NCBI GenBank assembly: GCA_010093685.1
Contig: MU006221.1
Coordinates: 1,519,491-1,583,490, forward strand
Length of the DNA stretch: 64,000 bases
From: Ophiobolus disseminans
Lineage: Eukaryota; Ascomycota; Dothideomycetes; Pleosporales; Phaeosphaeriaceae
Reading direction: 5' to 3'
Shown here: positions 45,715-56,653 of the stretch, piece by piece
Numbering within the stretch: the stretch's first letter is position 1
How the letters are laid out: each line of letters starts with the position of its first letter
Made by a program: the position numbers and the translations under genes
The notes under the pieces: generated by a model
Told to the model about the DNA's origin: nothing
Databases searched by the model: none
The model's input: only the letters and a program-made list of their open reading frames with translations

Positions 45715-46077
45715 GCTATCATAAAGCTTATGCGGTTACTATGCTACAGTCTTGTGGCATTGGACCCGATGCATCATTCCATACGAGCAGAAACAATATC
45801 AACGAAAGTAAGAGCCGGATGCCCTCGCACCTTTTTTGGAGGGGTAGCGATCGAGCAAACTAAGCCTCAGCAAATCGTGCCCCACCATTGTAGTGCCTAC
45901 CGGTATTATCGCAGATCGAAACTTTAATTCTACCTCGACGCCGCAACCAACATGACTAGCGCCTGCTAAAGCGATTCGCCCAGCCACCTCAAATTATCCT
46001 AAAGTGGAATACAATAATTGCAGTTTCGAACACTCACAGACGCCTTACGTTTGCGCCTCTTGCTCTACGACGCAACA
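45715..46077. other. intergenic between F-box pseudogene and F-box gene
   Basis: About 360 bp, no gene recognised; presumably the promoter of the downstream F-box gene. Confidence 0.5.
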
Positions 46078-47397
46078 ATGCTACCAGAATTTATCCCTAA
46101 TTACCTCGCCGCACTATCGCACCCGCCTTGGAGAAAAGACCTAGAATGGGGTCTGCATCTGACAATAGCTGGCGAAGAGCGAGTGCCGTTCCCTTCCCAT
46201 GTACGGCTTAGATCTACGGACTTAGGCCTCCCATGCTACGTTTCCTCGTTCCCACAATTTGGCACATTACCAGCCGAGCTTCAGATCCAAATCCTCTCGT
46301 GCTGCTCCGCCCGCACACTCTTCCAAGTTATGCAGGTGTCAGCGGCTCTCCGGGTTGAGGCATCCAAGCTGTTCTGGGCACATCCAGAGGCTTATTTCCT
46401 CGTTTCAGCAGGATGGCTCATCGATGGCGCCCACCCTGCATACACCCACTGGGATCTTTCTTTTCTTCCCAATGTACAAAATGTCCTTGTGGACTATCAC
46501 GTGGGCACAGACAGGGCAATATGTCCCCTATACGATGGAGTAATGGCAGTCCGGCAAGGACGGATAACAGCCTTCTGGAATTCCTTGACCAAATGGTTTC
46601 CAAATGTCAAGCGAATAGTCATTGATCAAAATTGGCTGTCTCCCCCATGGAATGGAGAATCTCAGCCAGTCCCACGAGCATTGCGAATTTTAAGCCAGTC
46701 TTCTTCTCTAGATATCCAAGTCTTTGCGTTCATCGCCGAGGAAATTGAGGGCGACCCTATAGCCTGTAGCGCCTCTATTCCTTCCGATCCTCCTTGTCAA
46801 CGATCGCTTTATAGGTCGTCTGCAGACGGCGTATGGGCCCGAGCCAAATCGCCCCAGCCTTGGAAGACTATCCTCCCGCCAGCTAGAAAGTTCAGCGGCC
46901 CGGTTGGAAAAGTTCGAGGACTCGACCATGAGGATACTCTTACCCACCTACAACACAACGGCCTATGGCCGCTTATGGTTGAAGCCTTAGATCGGCATCA
47001 TTTCGGTATGGGAAACAACAACCCATTCTCATGCCCGTCATCTACCTGCGACGCGTACTTCCAGAAAGCCGGAGAGTGGACAGTTCATGCAGCTGAGTCG
47101 CACTATTGTGATTGGTTCACGAAAGATCGGTTCAGTATGTTGCCTCAGCAGTTAAGGGTAGAGTTTGAGAAACGTGAGAAGGCCCTAGTGACGAAAGAAG
47201 ACGAAATACGCCGGGTTTACACCGAGCTCCGTGACGATTGGAGGGAAGGAGGCGGGCGAAAGCAGAGAGAAATGAAGCATGGATGGATGGAGCAACTAGA
47301 ACAAGATGGAGCATGGAACACGGGTACGGCACCAGAGGAGAGCAGACTGTGGCGGGAATTTTTGCGAGACATGGAGAACACAGGCTCTTGGCAATAG
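46078..47397 (+). CDS. F-box domain protein with C2H2-like motif
   Basis: Single exon, 439 aa from the ATG at 46078; the frame is open 60 nt further upstream but without an ATG. The F-box lies near residues 58-100 (FGTLPAELQIQILSCCSARTL, then VMQVSAALRVEASKLFW). F-box proteins link substrates to Skp1-cullin ubiquitin ligases. Near residue 318 CPSSTCDAYFQKAGEWTVHAAESHY has C-x4-C and H-x4-H spacing, like a divergent C2H2 finger. The C-terminus is charged and helical (FEKREKALVTKEDEIRRVY). It is not the same subfamily as the broken F-box gene just upstream. The target is unknown. Confidence 0.75.
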   Translation: MLPEFIPNYLAALSHPPWRKDLEWGLHLTIAGEERVPFPSHVRLRSTDLGLPCYVSSFPQFGTLPAELQIQILSCCSARTLFQVMQVSAALRVEASKLFWAHPEAYFLVSAGWLIDGAHPAYTHWDLSFLPNVQNVLVDYHVGTDRAICPLYDGVMAVRQGRITAFWNSLTKWFPNVKRIVIDQNWLSPPWNGESQPVPRALRILSQSSSLDIQVFAFIAEEIEGDPIACSASIPSDPPCQRSLYRSSADGVWARAKSPQPWKTILPPARKFSGPVGKVRGLDHEDTLTHLQHNGLWPLMVEALDRHHFGMGNNNPFSCPSSTCDAYFQKAGEWTVHAAESHYCDWFTKDRFSMLPQQLRVEFEKREKALVTKEDEIRRVYTELRDDWREGGGRKQREMKHGWMEQLEQDGAWNTGTAPEESRLWREFLRDMENTGSWQ

Positions 47398-48428
47398 CGA
47401 TACTAATACAAGAGTGAAAAGGCGTGTAGAGCTAGATAAAGTGGAAGGGAAAAAAGAAGCCGAACGTGTAGGAGTGCTACCTACATCCATGCAGTAATGA
47501 GGTCGATCCTTGAGGCATAGAGTTATATCCATCCAGTACTCAGTATGCAGCCGTAGCTACCTAGGTAGTATGTAAATCCACGACAGCCCCGCCGAAGCTG
47601 ACCAGGTTCAGAAATTGTGCCCGACCCTTTCCTCAACGTCAGCACAGCCCCAATGCCACGATACCACAACCGTACTTATTCTAGATCTATGTGTGCAAGC
47701 ACATTGTGTACTTTCCTTGCGAATCGACAGCGCACATTGTAAACGATCGGCTGACGGGGACCTGCCTATGTTTCTGGTCTTGTTCTTCCCCAAGCAACAC
47801 ACACACACTGGACCGTACCTAACTGCCCAGGTGCGCTACAACATACATCCCCCACCCCCTTCCCCTTCACAAACTCCACGCTCTCTACCCCTCCGTATAA
47901 CTCCACCCCCCGCCTACCAATCCCTTTCTCTACACCGCCTCGTCACCATCATCCGTCCTTACTCCCACCACATTTCGCCTTACATACACGTTTCTACCAC
48001 GCGATCCATCGCTTCACATCATCTTCTACGTCCTCCTCAATAGCACATACTAATTAATTACCAAAACTCACAGCACACCATCAAACTGTGCGTCTTTCTG
48101 TCCACTACCCCTCACATACCTATCATGCTTTCCAATGTGCTTCCCCAATCTACCCGCAGCATTCCATCATCACCAACTATCAATCCCATCGTACCCCTCC
48201 ATCTTTCCCGGCAGAATGTAGTATTTCAACGTCCTTGCTACTTCTACTAACACACTCCAAGGACACCCTCAACTCCCCGGACCTTACTATTTATCAGAAA
48301 GACACGGGCATACGTTTATCCAGACAACCAAACACACAACAAGTAAGTGCCACTCCTGTCGATCAATCTTTACATGAATGATTAAGACACCAAGCACCTC
48401 CCCTAGTCCCGCTCCGTACCACCCCTGA

Positions 48429-48605
48429 GCGCGACACAGCGATCTTTCGTTCCACGTACCATCAGCCCATCGATGTCGCTGTGTTACCTCCGACTCTACG
48501 TCGCATTGGCCCTCCCCTGGTTCTGTTTTGTATTATCCCTCTGCGCGACACGGCGATCCTTCGTTCCACGTACCATCAGCCCGCCTCCGACTCTACGTCG
48601 CATCG
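48429..48605 (+). repeat. diverged tandem direct repeat (two copies)
   Basis: Copy A 48429-48509 and copy B 48543-48605 share a 40-nt block beginning GCGCGACAC and ending CATCAGCCC, and a second block CCTCCGACTCTACGTCGCAT. Copy A has about 17 extra bases between the blocks. Differences are mostly transitions. Confidence 0.8.
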
Positions 48606-48671
48606 GTTCCGAGTCCAAGCCCAACGTAGCCCTATCTATCCTCACAACTTTTCCAAAACTGAAAAAAATAT

Positions 48672-49026
48672 CAAAAGTGATGCGAGGATATACAGGCTTG
48701 CTGTAGGGATATCAGTACGAGGATGCAATAGTGTTGAATCATCGGGTGACGCGGAGGAGGAGCACTTCGTTGACGTGACCCACCAAGCCAAGGGGGAACT
48801 CGCACCCCGAAAGGGCTGGCACCCAACCCAAGACCCACGAATCTGTTCTTACAATTCTTTTGTAAATCAGGAAAAGAGTTAAAAGTGTCGTGAGGATATA
48901 CAGGCTTCGTGTAGAGATAGTAGTACTGGGATGCAATATTCTTGCAATACCGGGTGACGCGGAGAGGCAAGAGTCCGTGCTTTGTCAAGATAAGGGGGAA
49001 TCTCGCACCCTGAAGGGCTGGCATAG
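48672..49026 (+). repeat. diverged tandem direct repeat, about 205-bp period
   Basis: Copy C (about 48672-48826) and copy D (about 48876-49026) share GAGGATATACAGGCTT, GATGCAATA, CGGGTGACGCGGA, AAGGGGGAA and AAGGGCTGGCA in the same order, with substitutions and small indels between. The first shared element also occurs alone at 43894-43910. Confidence 0.8.
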
Positions 49027-49634
49027 CTGGACTTGAGTTAAACGTTGAGAGAGGCTGGCACACAGCTGAATTGAATGAGTGTCTACTTGAGGCTAATTAA
49101 CGTATCAAAGCCGAGCTTATGCACCTCTTTCTAAAGGCGCTTCCGTGAAGGTGTGTGCCAGCCGACTCGCAAGTCACAAATCACGCATATTTAGTCGCAC
49201 ATGCATTACGTAATCAACAAGTTATGCAGCATATACTCCAAACCTCTCGATATGATTTCTCATCTACCAAGCAGGAGCAATGTTTCTCTGATTAATTTCC
49301 TTCGTTTCACTCACACATGAGCCATCTCTTCATACTCACCCCCAGTCCATCCCGGTCACGATGCTCATACATGCGTTGCACTCGGATGCGGTACCCAAGC
49401 CTACATGCCAAGTAGAGCAGGTCCAGATGCCCCTCTGTGCGATCCGATATTTGACACGCCAGATGATGCCAATCCCGGGTATGATAGCATACATTGCATA
49501 TTTGTATGCCAGGAAGATGCAACCGAAAGAGCCCACCGCAACCTTGACGCCGCGCTGAGGATACAAAATATGTGCGTCGAAAGCGAAGCCGCTGTACATG
49601 AGGATCATATGCTCCTTTCGTCCTCGTCATGCTC

Positions 49635-52172
49635 CTAGTACATGCCAGGAGGTCCAGGACGACCCTGCTGTTGCCGCGGTCCGGGTCCAGCGAACTGATG
49701 TCCGCCCTCGAACATGATGCGCGGATCGTCACGCGGCATGCCACCCATCGGCGGGCCGTAGCCAGGTGGAAAGTATCCCTGTGGTGGGCCCTGCATGCCG
49801 TTACCACCAGGACCTGGAAAGCCTCCCATCCCACCGCGCATGTTACCAGGCGGAGGGAAGCCAGGAGGGTGGCCAAGCGGTGTGTTGCCAGCAGAGAAGC
49901 TTGGCCCAGGACCCATCTGTTGCTGCGGGTTGGGCCCGTTCAAACCGGGTGGTTGGCGCATCGGGCCTCCGAAGCCAGGGGGAGGTGGGATGTTAATTCG
50001 CTCTTGGGGTGTCGGTGGCATTCCAGGTTGTCCGCGTCCGCCCAAGTACTGCATGTCGGACACCGCCTGTGATGGTATGCCCATGTTTGTCAGTTGACGC
50101 GAGTCGCCTGCTGTAGTACGGCGTTGCAAGCCCATCATGTTATCTTCGTGTCCAGGGAAGCCCATAGGCAGACGGGCGTTCTTAGCACGCATAGCCTCTT
50201 GCTGCTGCTGTTGTTGCATGATATGCTGCTGACGTATTTCCTGCTCGCGACGCTCAGATTCGCGACGCACCAGCTCGTTCTCATTGTACATGCGAGGATC
50301 CTCCATGAAGCCAGGAGGCAGGCCCGTGCGTCCCTTGGGCGGTGCTTGAGGCTGTTGCCGCGCTGGATCGAAGAAAGATGCAAGGTGGTTCTCCTGATTC
50401 TGACGAGGCAAGTTGTGGTTAGATAGCTGAGGTGGGGTAGCACGAGACGGCTGCTGCATGAGAGCGAGCAAGAAATCACGCTCTTTCTGTTTCGTGTCCT
50501 GGTCACCCCTCGCCTCTACTCGTGCGCGACCGTTCATGAGAGCAGAAAGGTTCACATCTGGAATGCCACCTCGCGACGGTTGCTGGTGGGCAAAGTGGTC
50601 TTCTGCATGGCTCGGCTCTCCCCGTGGGAGCCTGAATTGCTCATGCATAACGTTGTCGGGTGACATGCTACTGAATCTCGACTGTTGTGGTTGTCGGGTC
50701 TCTGGGACTGGGTGCTGAGCGAGAATGTTGTCCAAGATGTTCTGTTGCTCAACAGTCCGCGTGGGCCTAATGGACGGCGGCTCTGCGGGGGGTGACTGTT
50801 GATGAAAATCTAACGATACACCTCCACCGTGCCTGACGCCGTTGGTGGGTGCTGGAGCGCTTGGATGCGGAGCTAGACCTCCAACATTGACCTGGCCGAG
50901 CATCTGCAGTATGCGCTGGAAGCCTTCCTGGTCTGCACTCCCGGAAGACGGCGGTGATGCCGGCGTTGGTAGTGAGGGCTGACTTGGCGCAGCTGGCTCC
51001 TCGGGCTTTGCGAACATGGTCATGAATCTTGACTTCTTGTCCGGCTTGGGTTTCGCCGCCACGGCTTCTGAGGGTGACATGTCGGCCGCCTTGTCTCTGC
51101 CCCAGTTTCCAAACAGGATGCCCTGGGTCGGCTCGTTTGATGGTGTATGTAGGGGCTGGGTCAACATTGGAGGGACTGTGGCGGAGATGGCAGTCGACAT
51201 CTCGGGAGGCATCTCCAGGCGATCTTCCTTCTCTTTCGCCGGCGTGTCTTTGGCCTTCATCTGCTCTTTCCAGCGCTGGAACTCCTCCTGGGTGTGAGGC
51301 TTGAACTCCTTCTTGTCCACCTTGGTGTCCATCCACTCGGGGTCTTCTTCCGCCCTGTTGCCGCCGCGTGTCCAGTCTCGGTCCCTGTCACGCTCCCGAT
51401 TCTGGTCACGCTCGCGCCAGCCACCCTGCACGCCCGCCTTAGCACCCTCGTCCTTGGTCTCGTCACGGCGTCCCCAGCGCGGTTCTGCTCGGTCGCGGGT
51501 GCCTCGTCGCGGTGCAGCCTCGGCCTCTGGGTCGCCCTCCTGCTTCTCGCGGGCGCGGTCTCCGTTGCGGCCACCGAAGCGCTCAAAGTCCTCCTGGCCT
51601 ACGCTCTTCCGGCCCTTGGCCACCGTCCAGCCGTCGCCCTCTTCTCGCTGCGGGCGCCGCCCATTGGTGTAGCTTTTCTCGCGGGTCCGCTCAGCGTCGC
51701 CACCTCGGACCCATCGCTCGTTCTTCTCGCGCGGAAAGCGGTCGCCCAGGTTGTCCCCGTCTGTCGACACGATGCCTGTGCGCTCCTTGGTCTCACCGGG
51801 CGCCTTGATCCGAGACGCCGAGGCGAAGTTGAACTTGGGGGGACCGAGCACCGTGTCTTCGCCAGGTTCTACAAAAAGCGCGTTAATTGCGGCCACCACG
51901 CCATGAGCTTCTGACTTACGCATGCTCTGACGGCGACCGAACTGGCCCATGGGGTTGATGATGGGCGGCCGCTCACTTGCACCATCTCCCTCGGGCGGGC
52001 CCCTGACGGCGGGCACCCGACGTGCACGGCCAGCGTTGTTTTGGTTGGTGTTAGTCTGGTCGGCGGACACGTCCATCCATTGTGTGATGGAAGGTAGCGC
52101 CTCGGGCTTCTTTACCAGCGGAGAATCCTTCAGCGCAATCAGCTGCGCTTCAGAGTAGACGGCCCCTGCCAT
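49635..52172 (-). CDS. eIF4E-binding protein, 4E-T-like (probable)
   Basis: Exon 1 52172-51920 and exon 2 51868-49635, separated by a 51-nt GT-AG intron (51869-51919) that is a multiple of three and has no stop; 828 aa spliced, 845 if retained. The N-terminus contains YSEAQLI, a canonical YxxxxL-phi eIF4E-binding site, followed by ALKDSPLVKKP, similar to animal 4E-T. A long charged Arg/Asp/Glu-rich region (RERDQNRERDRDRDW) ends in EEDPEWMDTK. The second half is Pro/Gln/Gly-rich with a Gln run (about residue 650) and a Gly/Pro/Met-rich C-terminus, typical of P-body proteins. The inferred role is repression or storage of mRNA by binding eIF4E. The family name is from the motif and composition, so moderate confidence. 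Confidence 0.7.
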   Translation of the reverse strand: MAGAVYSEAQLIALKDSPLVKKPEALPSITQWMDVSADQTNTNQNNAGRARRVPAVRGPPEGDGASERPPIINPMGQFGRRQSMRKSEAHGVVAAINALFVEPGEDTVLGPPKFNFASASRIKAPGETKERTGIVSTDGDNLGDRFPREKNERWVRGGDAERTREKSYTNGRRPQREEGDGWTVAKGRKSVGQEDFERFGGRNGDRAREKQEGDPEAEAAPRRGTRDRAEPRWGRRDETKDEGAKAGVQGGWRERDQNRERDRDRDWTRGGNRAEEDPEWMDTKVDKKEFKPHTQEEFQRWKEQMKAKDTPAKEKEDRLEMPPEMSTAISATVPPMLTQPLHTPSNEPTQGILFGNWGRDKAADMSPSEAVAAKPKPDKKSRFMTMFAKPEEPAAPSQPSLPTPASPPSSGSADQEGFQRILQMLGQVNVGGLAPHPSAPAPTNGVRHGGGVSLDFHQQSPPAEPPSIRPTRTVEQQNILDNILAQHPVPETRQPQQSRFSSMSPDNVMHEQFRLPRGEPSHAEDHFAHQQPSRGGIPDVNLSALMNGRARVEARGDQDTKQKERDFLLALMQQPSRATPPQLSNHNLPRQNQENHLASFFDPARQQPQAPPKGRTGLPPGFMEDPRMYNENELVRRESERREQEIRQQHIMQQQQQQEAMRAKNARLPMGFPGHEDNMMGLQRRTTAGDSRQLTNMGIPSQAVSDMQYLGGRGQPGMPPTPQERINIPPPPGFGGPMRQPPGLNGPNPQQQMGPGPSFSAGNTPLGHPPGFPPPGNMRGGMGGFPGPGGNGMQGPPQGYFPPGYGPPMGGMPRDDPRIMFEGGHQFAGPGPRQQQGRPGPPGMY

Positions 52173-53025
52173 TGCTGGAGCCTTCGCTTGTGAGAGTGAG
52201 TAGGTAGTGAGGTAGGCGAGAGGTAGTGGCGCGATGTTGCGAGTGTCGTCAGCGAGTGTTGCAGATATTTAAGGGATGCTCGCTCGTGGTGGGGAAGGGC
52301 GTCGTGCGAGGCAGGCTGTGGTGAGCGCTCGAGTCGTCGCTGTTCCGACAATAACCCTCTAAAGCCCTCCTGGAATATAACAATGGAACGTCGGCGAGCG
52401 TGCGAGGGCGAGCGGGTATATCAAAGGCAAGATCGGGGAGTTTGATGTGTTTGAACGTAGAGCAATTGCGCGTATACGGAGCAAGCAGGTGAGGTCGGCG
52501 AAGCTCGAGGTGGGATGCAACGTGGTCGTCGAGTAGCGCACCCCTGCTACTGCACGGCGGCGATGAAAAGCGGAGAAGGGAAGGAGCAGCGGGCGCTCAG
52601 CATGCGGTTGCGGCAGGTTGACGTCTCGGCAGCGGTGTAGCGAGTGATGATAGCGGCAGGGTTGCAAGTTGGGTTGAGAATAGCAGGTGTGTTTGTTGTG
52701 GTCGATTTGTTTCGGACGAGCTGGGTCGCGGATGTGGTCTTGAAGCAATGCAGCTGTCAGTCATGCCAAGCCAGGTCAGAGCGTGGCTACGCGAGGTGCG
52801 TCATGGGCATGTGACTCGCGCTCTCACTCTCACAGGCAGCACATTCTCTCGCTTTCCGAATATTTCCATTTCAAGCTACTAGAACCGCGCATTGCGTCGC
52901 GCGTGACTTTGGATGCCTATCGTGCCTTCCCAGGCAGTTGCGCCTCGATGCATTGACTTCCCAATGCAGAAACTATGAACAACGCCTACCATGCTCTCGG
53001 AATATCGTCCAAACGCCTATATGCT
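52173..53025. other. intergenic, 4E-T-like promoter side
   Basis: About 850 bp between the 4E-T-like start and the URB1 stop. A 129-codon minus frame (52359-52748) shows no domain and is probably chance. It may be part of a long 5' UTR. Confidence 0.5.
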
Positions 53026-56000
53026 CTACGCTAGTGATGCCATCATCCCACCTATCGCGCCGCTACTCCACTCATCCACCCTCTCTCTGTCGCAAGTCTC
53101 GTAAACACGCGAAGCCAATGTCTTCAGGGTGCGGTGACGAGGGTCCTGGTTGTCGAGCATCATCTGTACCCATGGAAGCAGGCCGCACCTCGTGATCAGC
53201 GGCGTGCTCCCTCCGACGTGAGTCGCACGTAGTAACAATCTCAAAATCTTCTCCTTCGCTGAGGCATTGCATGACCGTGAGCCGTAATGATTTAGCAAAT
53301 GCTCAACTATGTTGCTTTTCCTGAAGTACTCCATGTCCTGGGCTGTGCGCAGAGAATCTAAAAGGTAGTCGAGGAACCAGTCAACCTCTTCGTGGTAGGT
53401 GCCATCCTCATCTGGTTCGCTAACTACAATGCTGTGCCAGAACTCGCTCAAGAGGTGTTGTACATTCCAGGCTGGCGCCTTGGTTAGAAATCTGCTGATC
53501 TTGCTGTACATCGAATGCGTCGGGTTGGCCAGGATACTTGCACATCGAGCAGCGAGCACGCCACCTAGATAAGGAAAGGCCTCCAAGCCCAGAAGTTCGA
53601 CTGATTCAAGTGTCTCACCCAGGAGAAGGTACAGTTGCTCGTGGTCAGCGTTTGCGGCGTGCCGTTGAGGTGCTTCTGTGCTTTCCTCTACACGTGGCGC
53701 CTTTGTAACAACACTCATGTCGAGCGTTGCCATGAGCTGACGAAGGTTGTTGACGGCTTGCAAGCGGATCTCTGGGTATTTCGAGCACAAACACAGCAAA
53801 AGATCTCCTACGTCCCCATCGTCGATAGCTTCGCCAAGATCCTTCTTCTTCCACCTGGTGAGGCCAGTGTGCTTCTCGTCTTCTGCTGGCGGTGCCTCAA
53901 GATCCACGCTTGGTCTGCTTGATATCGCCTCCATATCGTCTGCAGGGGGTGGGGGAGACGGCGTCGATCTCTCTGATCCGCTGAAGTCGGCGCCTGTTGC
54001 TAGTTTGAGAGCTTCCTTGGCGCTCTCCTTGCCCATTTTCCAGAGGAAGGCATCCTTGAGGACATCTTTGTGCGCTTTGCCTGCTGATTGTACTAGGGCG
54101 TCGCGCACTGAACTCAGCATAGTCTCATCCTCGCCTATGAGTTTGAAAAGATACAGGAGCTTGGACAGCCACTGCGCAAGTGGCTCAGCTGCGCTACCAG
54201 TCGCTGTCTCGCCGCCACGGAATGGCCATTGCTCAACAAATGTCATTAGAAGAGGACTGAAACGCTCGGTGTTTGACTCTGCCAGCGCATCCTGCGAGGT
54301 AATAGCGTCAATGTCATCGAAGTACTTGATGGGACCTTTGATGAATCGTGAACAGCAGTCGTCAAGAAAGTCGAGGACCTCTGTTGATGGCGTAGACGAG
54401 CCTGGTGATGCTCCGAGACTGGAGATGAGAGCATCCAGAGCGTCAGGCGAGGTCTTGGTTTGCAGCATTTCCTGGTCTTGGAGGATTACGCCAAGAAGTG
54501 ACTTAATCCCTGCGTACAGTTCACCTTCTTGAGAAGTGACCAGCAGCCTGAGAAGCGTGACGAAGGGCGAGTGAGACAGAGTTTCTGATATGTTAGCGGA
54601 GAAGATATGTTTGGCTCCTTGTACTTACTAGGCTTCTGCCACCATCGCATGGCAGGTGAGTGCCTTGCCATCTGGATCCAATGCTCAAGCTCCATGACAC
54701 GGAACGGTTTGTCTTCCGATGCTGTAGTGGGTTTTTCTACTTCGGCCAAGGCATTGCACAAGGGTAAGGTCACATCAAACTTCTCCTGTAGCGCAGCTTG
54801 CGGGGTAGATTCGTAGTAGAGCCTGAGTAGTCTTGTGATGGACTCTCGCTTCATGTCTTTCACGCCAGGCTTCTTCAGAGCCAAGAAAATGGTCCGAATG
54901 GGCGGACAACGTCGACTGACCTCTGTTGCTAGACGTTTGATTGCTTGTTCCCAGTGCCTTGATGGCTTAACCGCATTTGCGCTGTTCAAGACCTGGGTCA
55001 TGCTTTGCAACTTCTGTAGCGCCAATATCAGGACACGGATGGCGAAGAGCTGGACAAGGTCAGAGTTGTGGTTCAGACATTTGGTAAGAACCTGCTGATT
55101 CAGCGGCTGCGGTAGAATGCTCTGAATCATAGCTGATACTGGTGGCGGATGGTCGCGAAAAGCCTTCTTGCCTCCAAGATACTTTGGCACTGGGAGTTGT
55201 ATAGTCTGATACAAGAATGCAGAGTAGCCTATCCACGTTGATGTGAGCTTTGGGTCGTAGTTGAAGTCCCTTCGCTTTGAAAAGTAGTCGGCGACCAGCT
55301 CCGGACAAGCTTTGAAGATGTCAAGAACTAGCTCTTGGTGGTACGTGTTGGCATACGGGCGTTGTGCTAAGATGAACTCAGACAGAATGATGTTGCGGAT
55401 CTTGCTGGACTTGTTGTAAGCATCAACAGAGTCTGCGCCAAGGTCAATCCCATTGTCTGCTACGTCCTCTGCCTCGTCTTCGTCGTCAAACGTTGAAGGA
55501 TAGAAGCCGCTCGTTGGAAGCATGACACCGTATGCCGGGTCTGTGCAGACCATGCGCAGGAAGTCGTGGGCCAGTTCAGCCGGGGCCTTGTGTCCCTCCT
55601 CTAGCGACCCCTCTTCCACATCATAGCTGTACAAGTTGGCAATGCGCGAGAGCGCTTTACCACTCAAGATACGACTCTTGGTGCTCCTTGCCATGGCTTT
55701 GTCCTGAAAGACATGGCTCTTGAAGACGTCAAACACCTCGAAGATGAGGAACGGCGGGTCGGCGCTGAGATGATCGAAGACACCTCGGACGATGTTGACG
55801 TTGGACAGTATCTCGCTCTTGACGCGTTCGTCCTGGTACCTGAGATGAGTCAAGAGATATCGAATCGCGGTCGTCCGGACACTGGGTTTCTTCTTGTGAT
55901 CCGCGACACTCTGGTCTCGGCGCAGACCAATGTTCCGCCCGAGGATCCTGGGCTCTAGCGTGAAGTCTCTCTTCGCATACACGGCCCTCGCATGCGCGCC

Positions 56001-56653
56001 TTCGTTGAACCGCGTGAGCTCCGTAAGCAGCCGCAGCGCCGGCGAGATGATGTTGTCGTGGTTCGGTGCGGCCGAAGTGCTGCGCACGAGTCGGCGTGCA
56101 ACAGAGGGCTGCAGGATCGTCTTTGCGAGCAGGGTGCCGTACTCGGTGAGCTCCTTGTGGCTGGCCAGCACCTTGAACAGCAGCGCTAGCACGGCCGTGA
56201 CCTGCGCAAGAATGGCCTCGAAGTTGGTCTCGGCGGCAAAGTCCCATGCTTGGACGAGATTCTGCAAGAATTCCGTGTCTTTCGCATCCCTTCCTCTCCC
56301 CTTCTGGCTGTCCAAATATTCGCGGAGAATGGCGCGTTTGCGGGGAACATCGTGCTCTTCGGTCGAGTAGAGGATTGAGTCGAGGAACCGTTTGAAGATG
56401 TTCAGGCCTATACGTATGAGCATCTGAGCCTGGGCCTATTGATTCGTGTGCACTCACCGCTGCGAAAGTCGCCATGCGCCTTCTGGTCGAAGAGCAGCGC
56501 CTGCTGCAGGTCGCGCGCCGTCGTGACTTCCTCACCACCTCCGTTTGGGCGCGGCGAGTTGCGCTCGTAGCTGCCTTCGATCCTCTGACGCTTCACTTCA
56601 TGGCCGGTATGCGCACTCTTCCCGTCCGCGTCGAAAATGGTCCTTTTCCCCAT
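53026..56653 (-). CDS. URB1: nucleolar pre-ribosomal-associated protein 1
   Basis: Large helical-repeat protein of early pre-60S particles, needed for 27S pre-rRNA processing; nucleolar. Exons (minus order): 56653-56458, 56407-54629, 54584-53026; introns 50 and 44 nt; 1177 aa, normal for fungal Urb1/Npa1. The first exon begins MGKRTIFDADGKS and contains TTARDLQQALLFDQKAHGDFRSG, continuing after the intron with LNIFKRFLDSILY, the hallmark start of the Npa1 N-terminal domain. Further conserved parts are TSTWIGYSAFLYQTIQLPVP, LNQQVLTKCLNHNSDLVQLFAIRVL and LSHSPFVTLLRLLVTS. The remainder forms ARM/HEAT-like helices to the C-terminus. All junctions are in frame. Confidence 0.93.

Larger units (their letters stand above)
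47398..49634. other. gene-free region with pyrimidine-rich stretch and diverged repeats
   Basis: More than 2.2 kb without a supported gene. About 47840-48300 the + strand is strongly C/T-rich, like a fungal 5' leader, but no convincing coding start follows. Direct repeats occupy 48429-48605 and 48672-49026. ACCTAGGTA occurs at 47559-47567. The last 300 bp are the 3' flank of the 4E-T-like gene. Confidence 0.55.

Noticed and set aside
45612..45863. 83-codon + strand frame overlapping the F-box pseudogene end
   Set aside because: Out of phase with the recognisable F-box C-terminal sequence; a shadow frame.
48473..48706. Frame starting with a signal-peptide-like hydrophobic stretch
   Set aside because: It lies inside the diverged direct repeats and its hydrophobic start is a by-product of the repeat sequence.
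49307..49876. 189-codon minus-strand frame at the 3' end of the 4E-T-like gene
   Set aside because: It overlaps the true coding frame out of phase and shows no domain.
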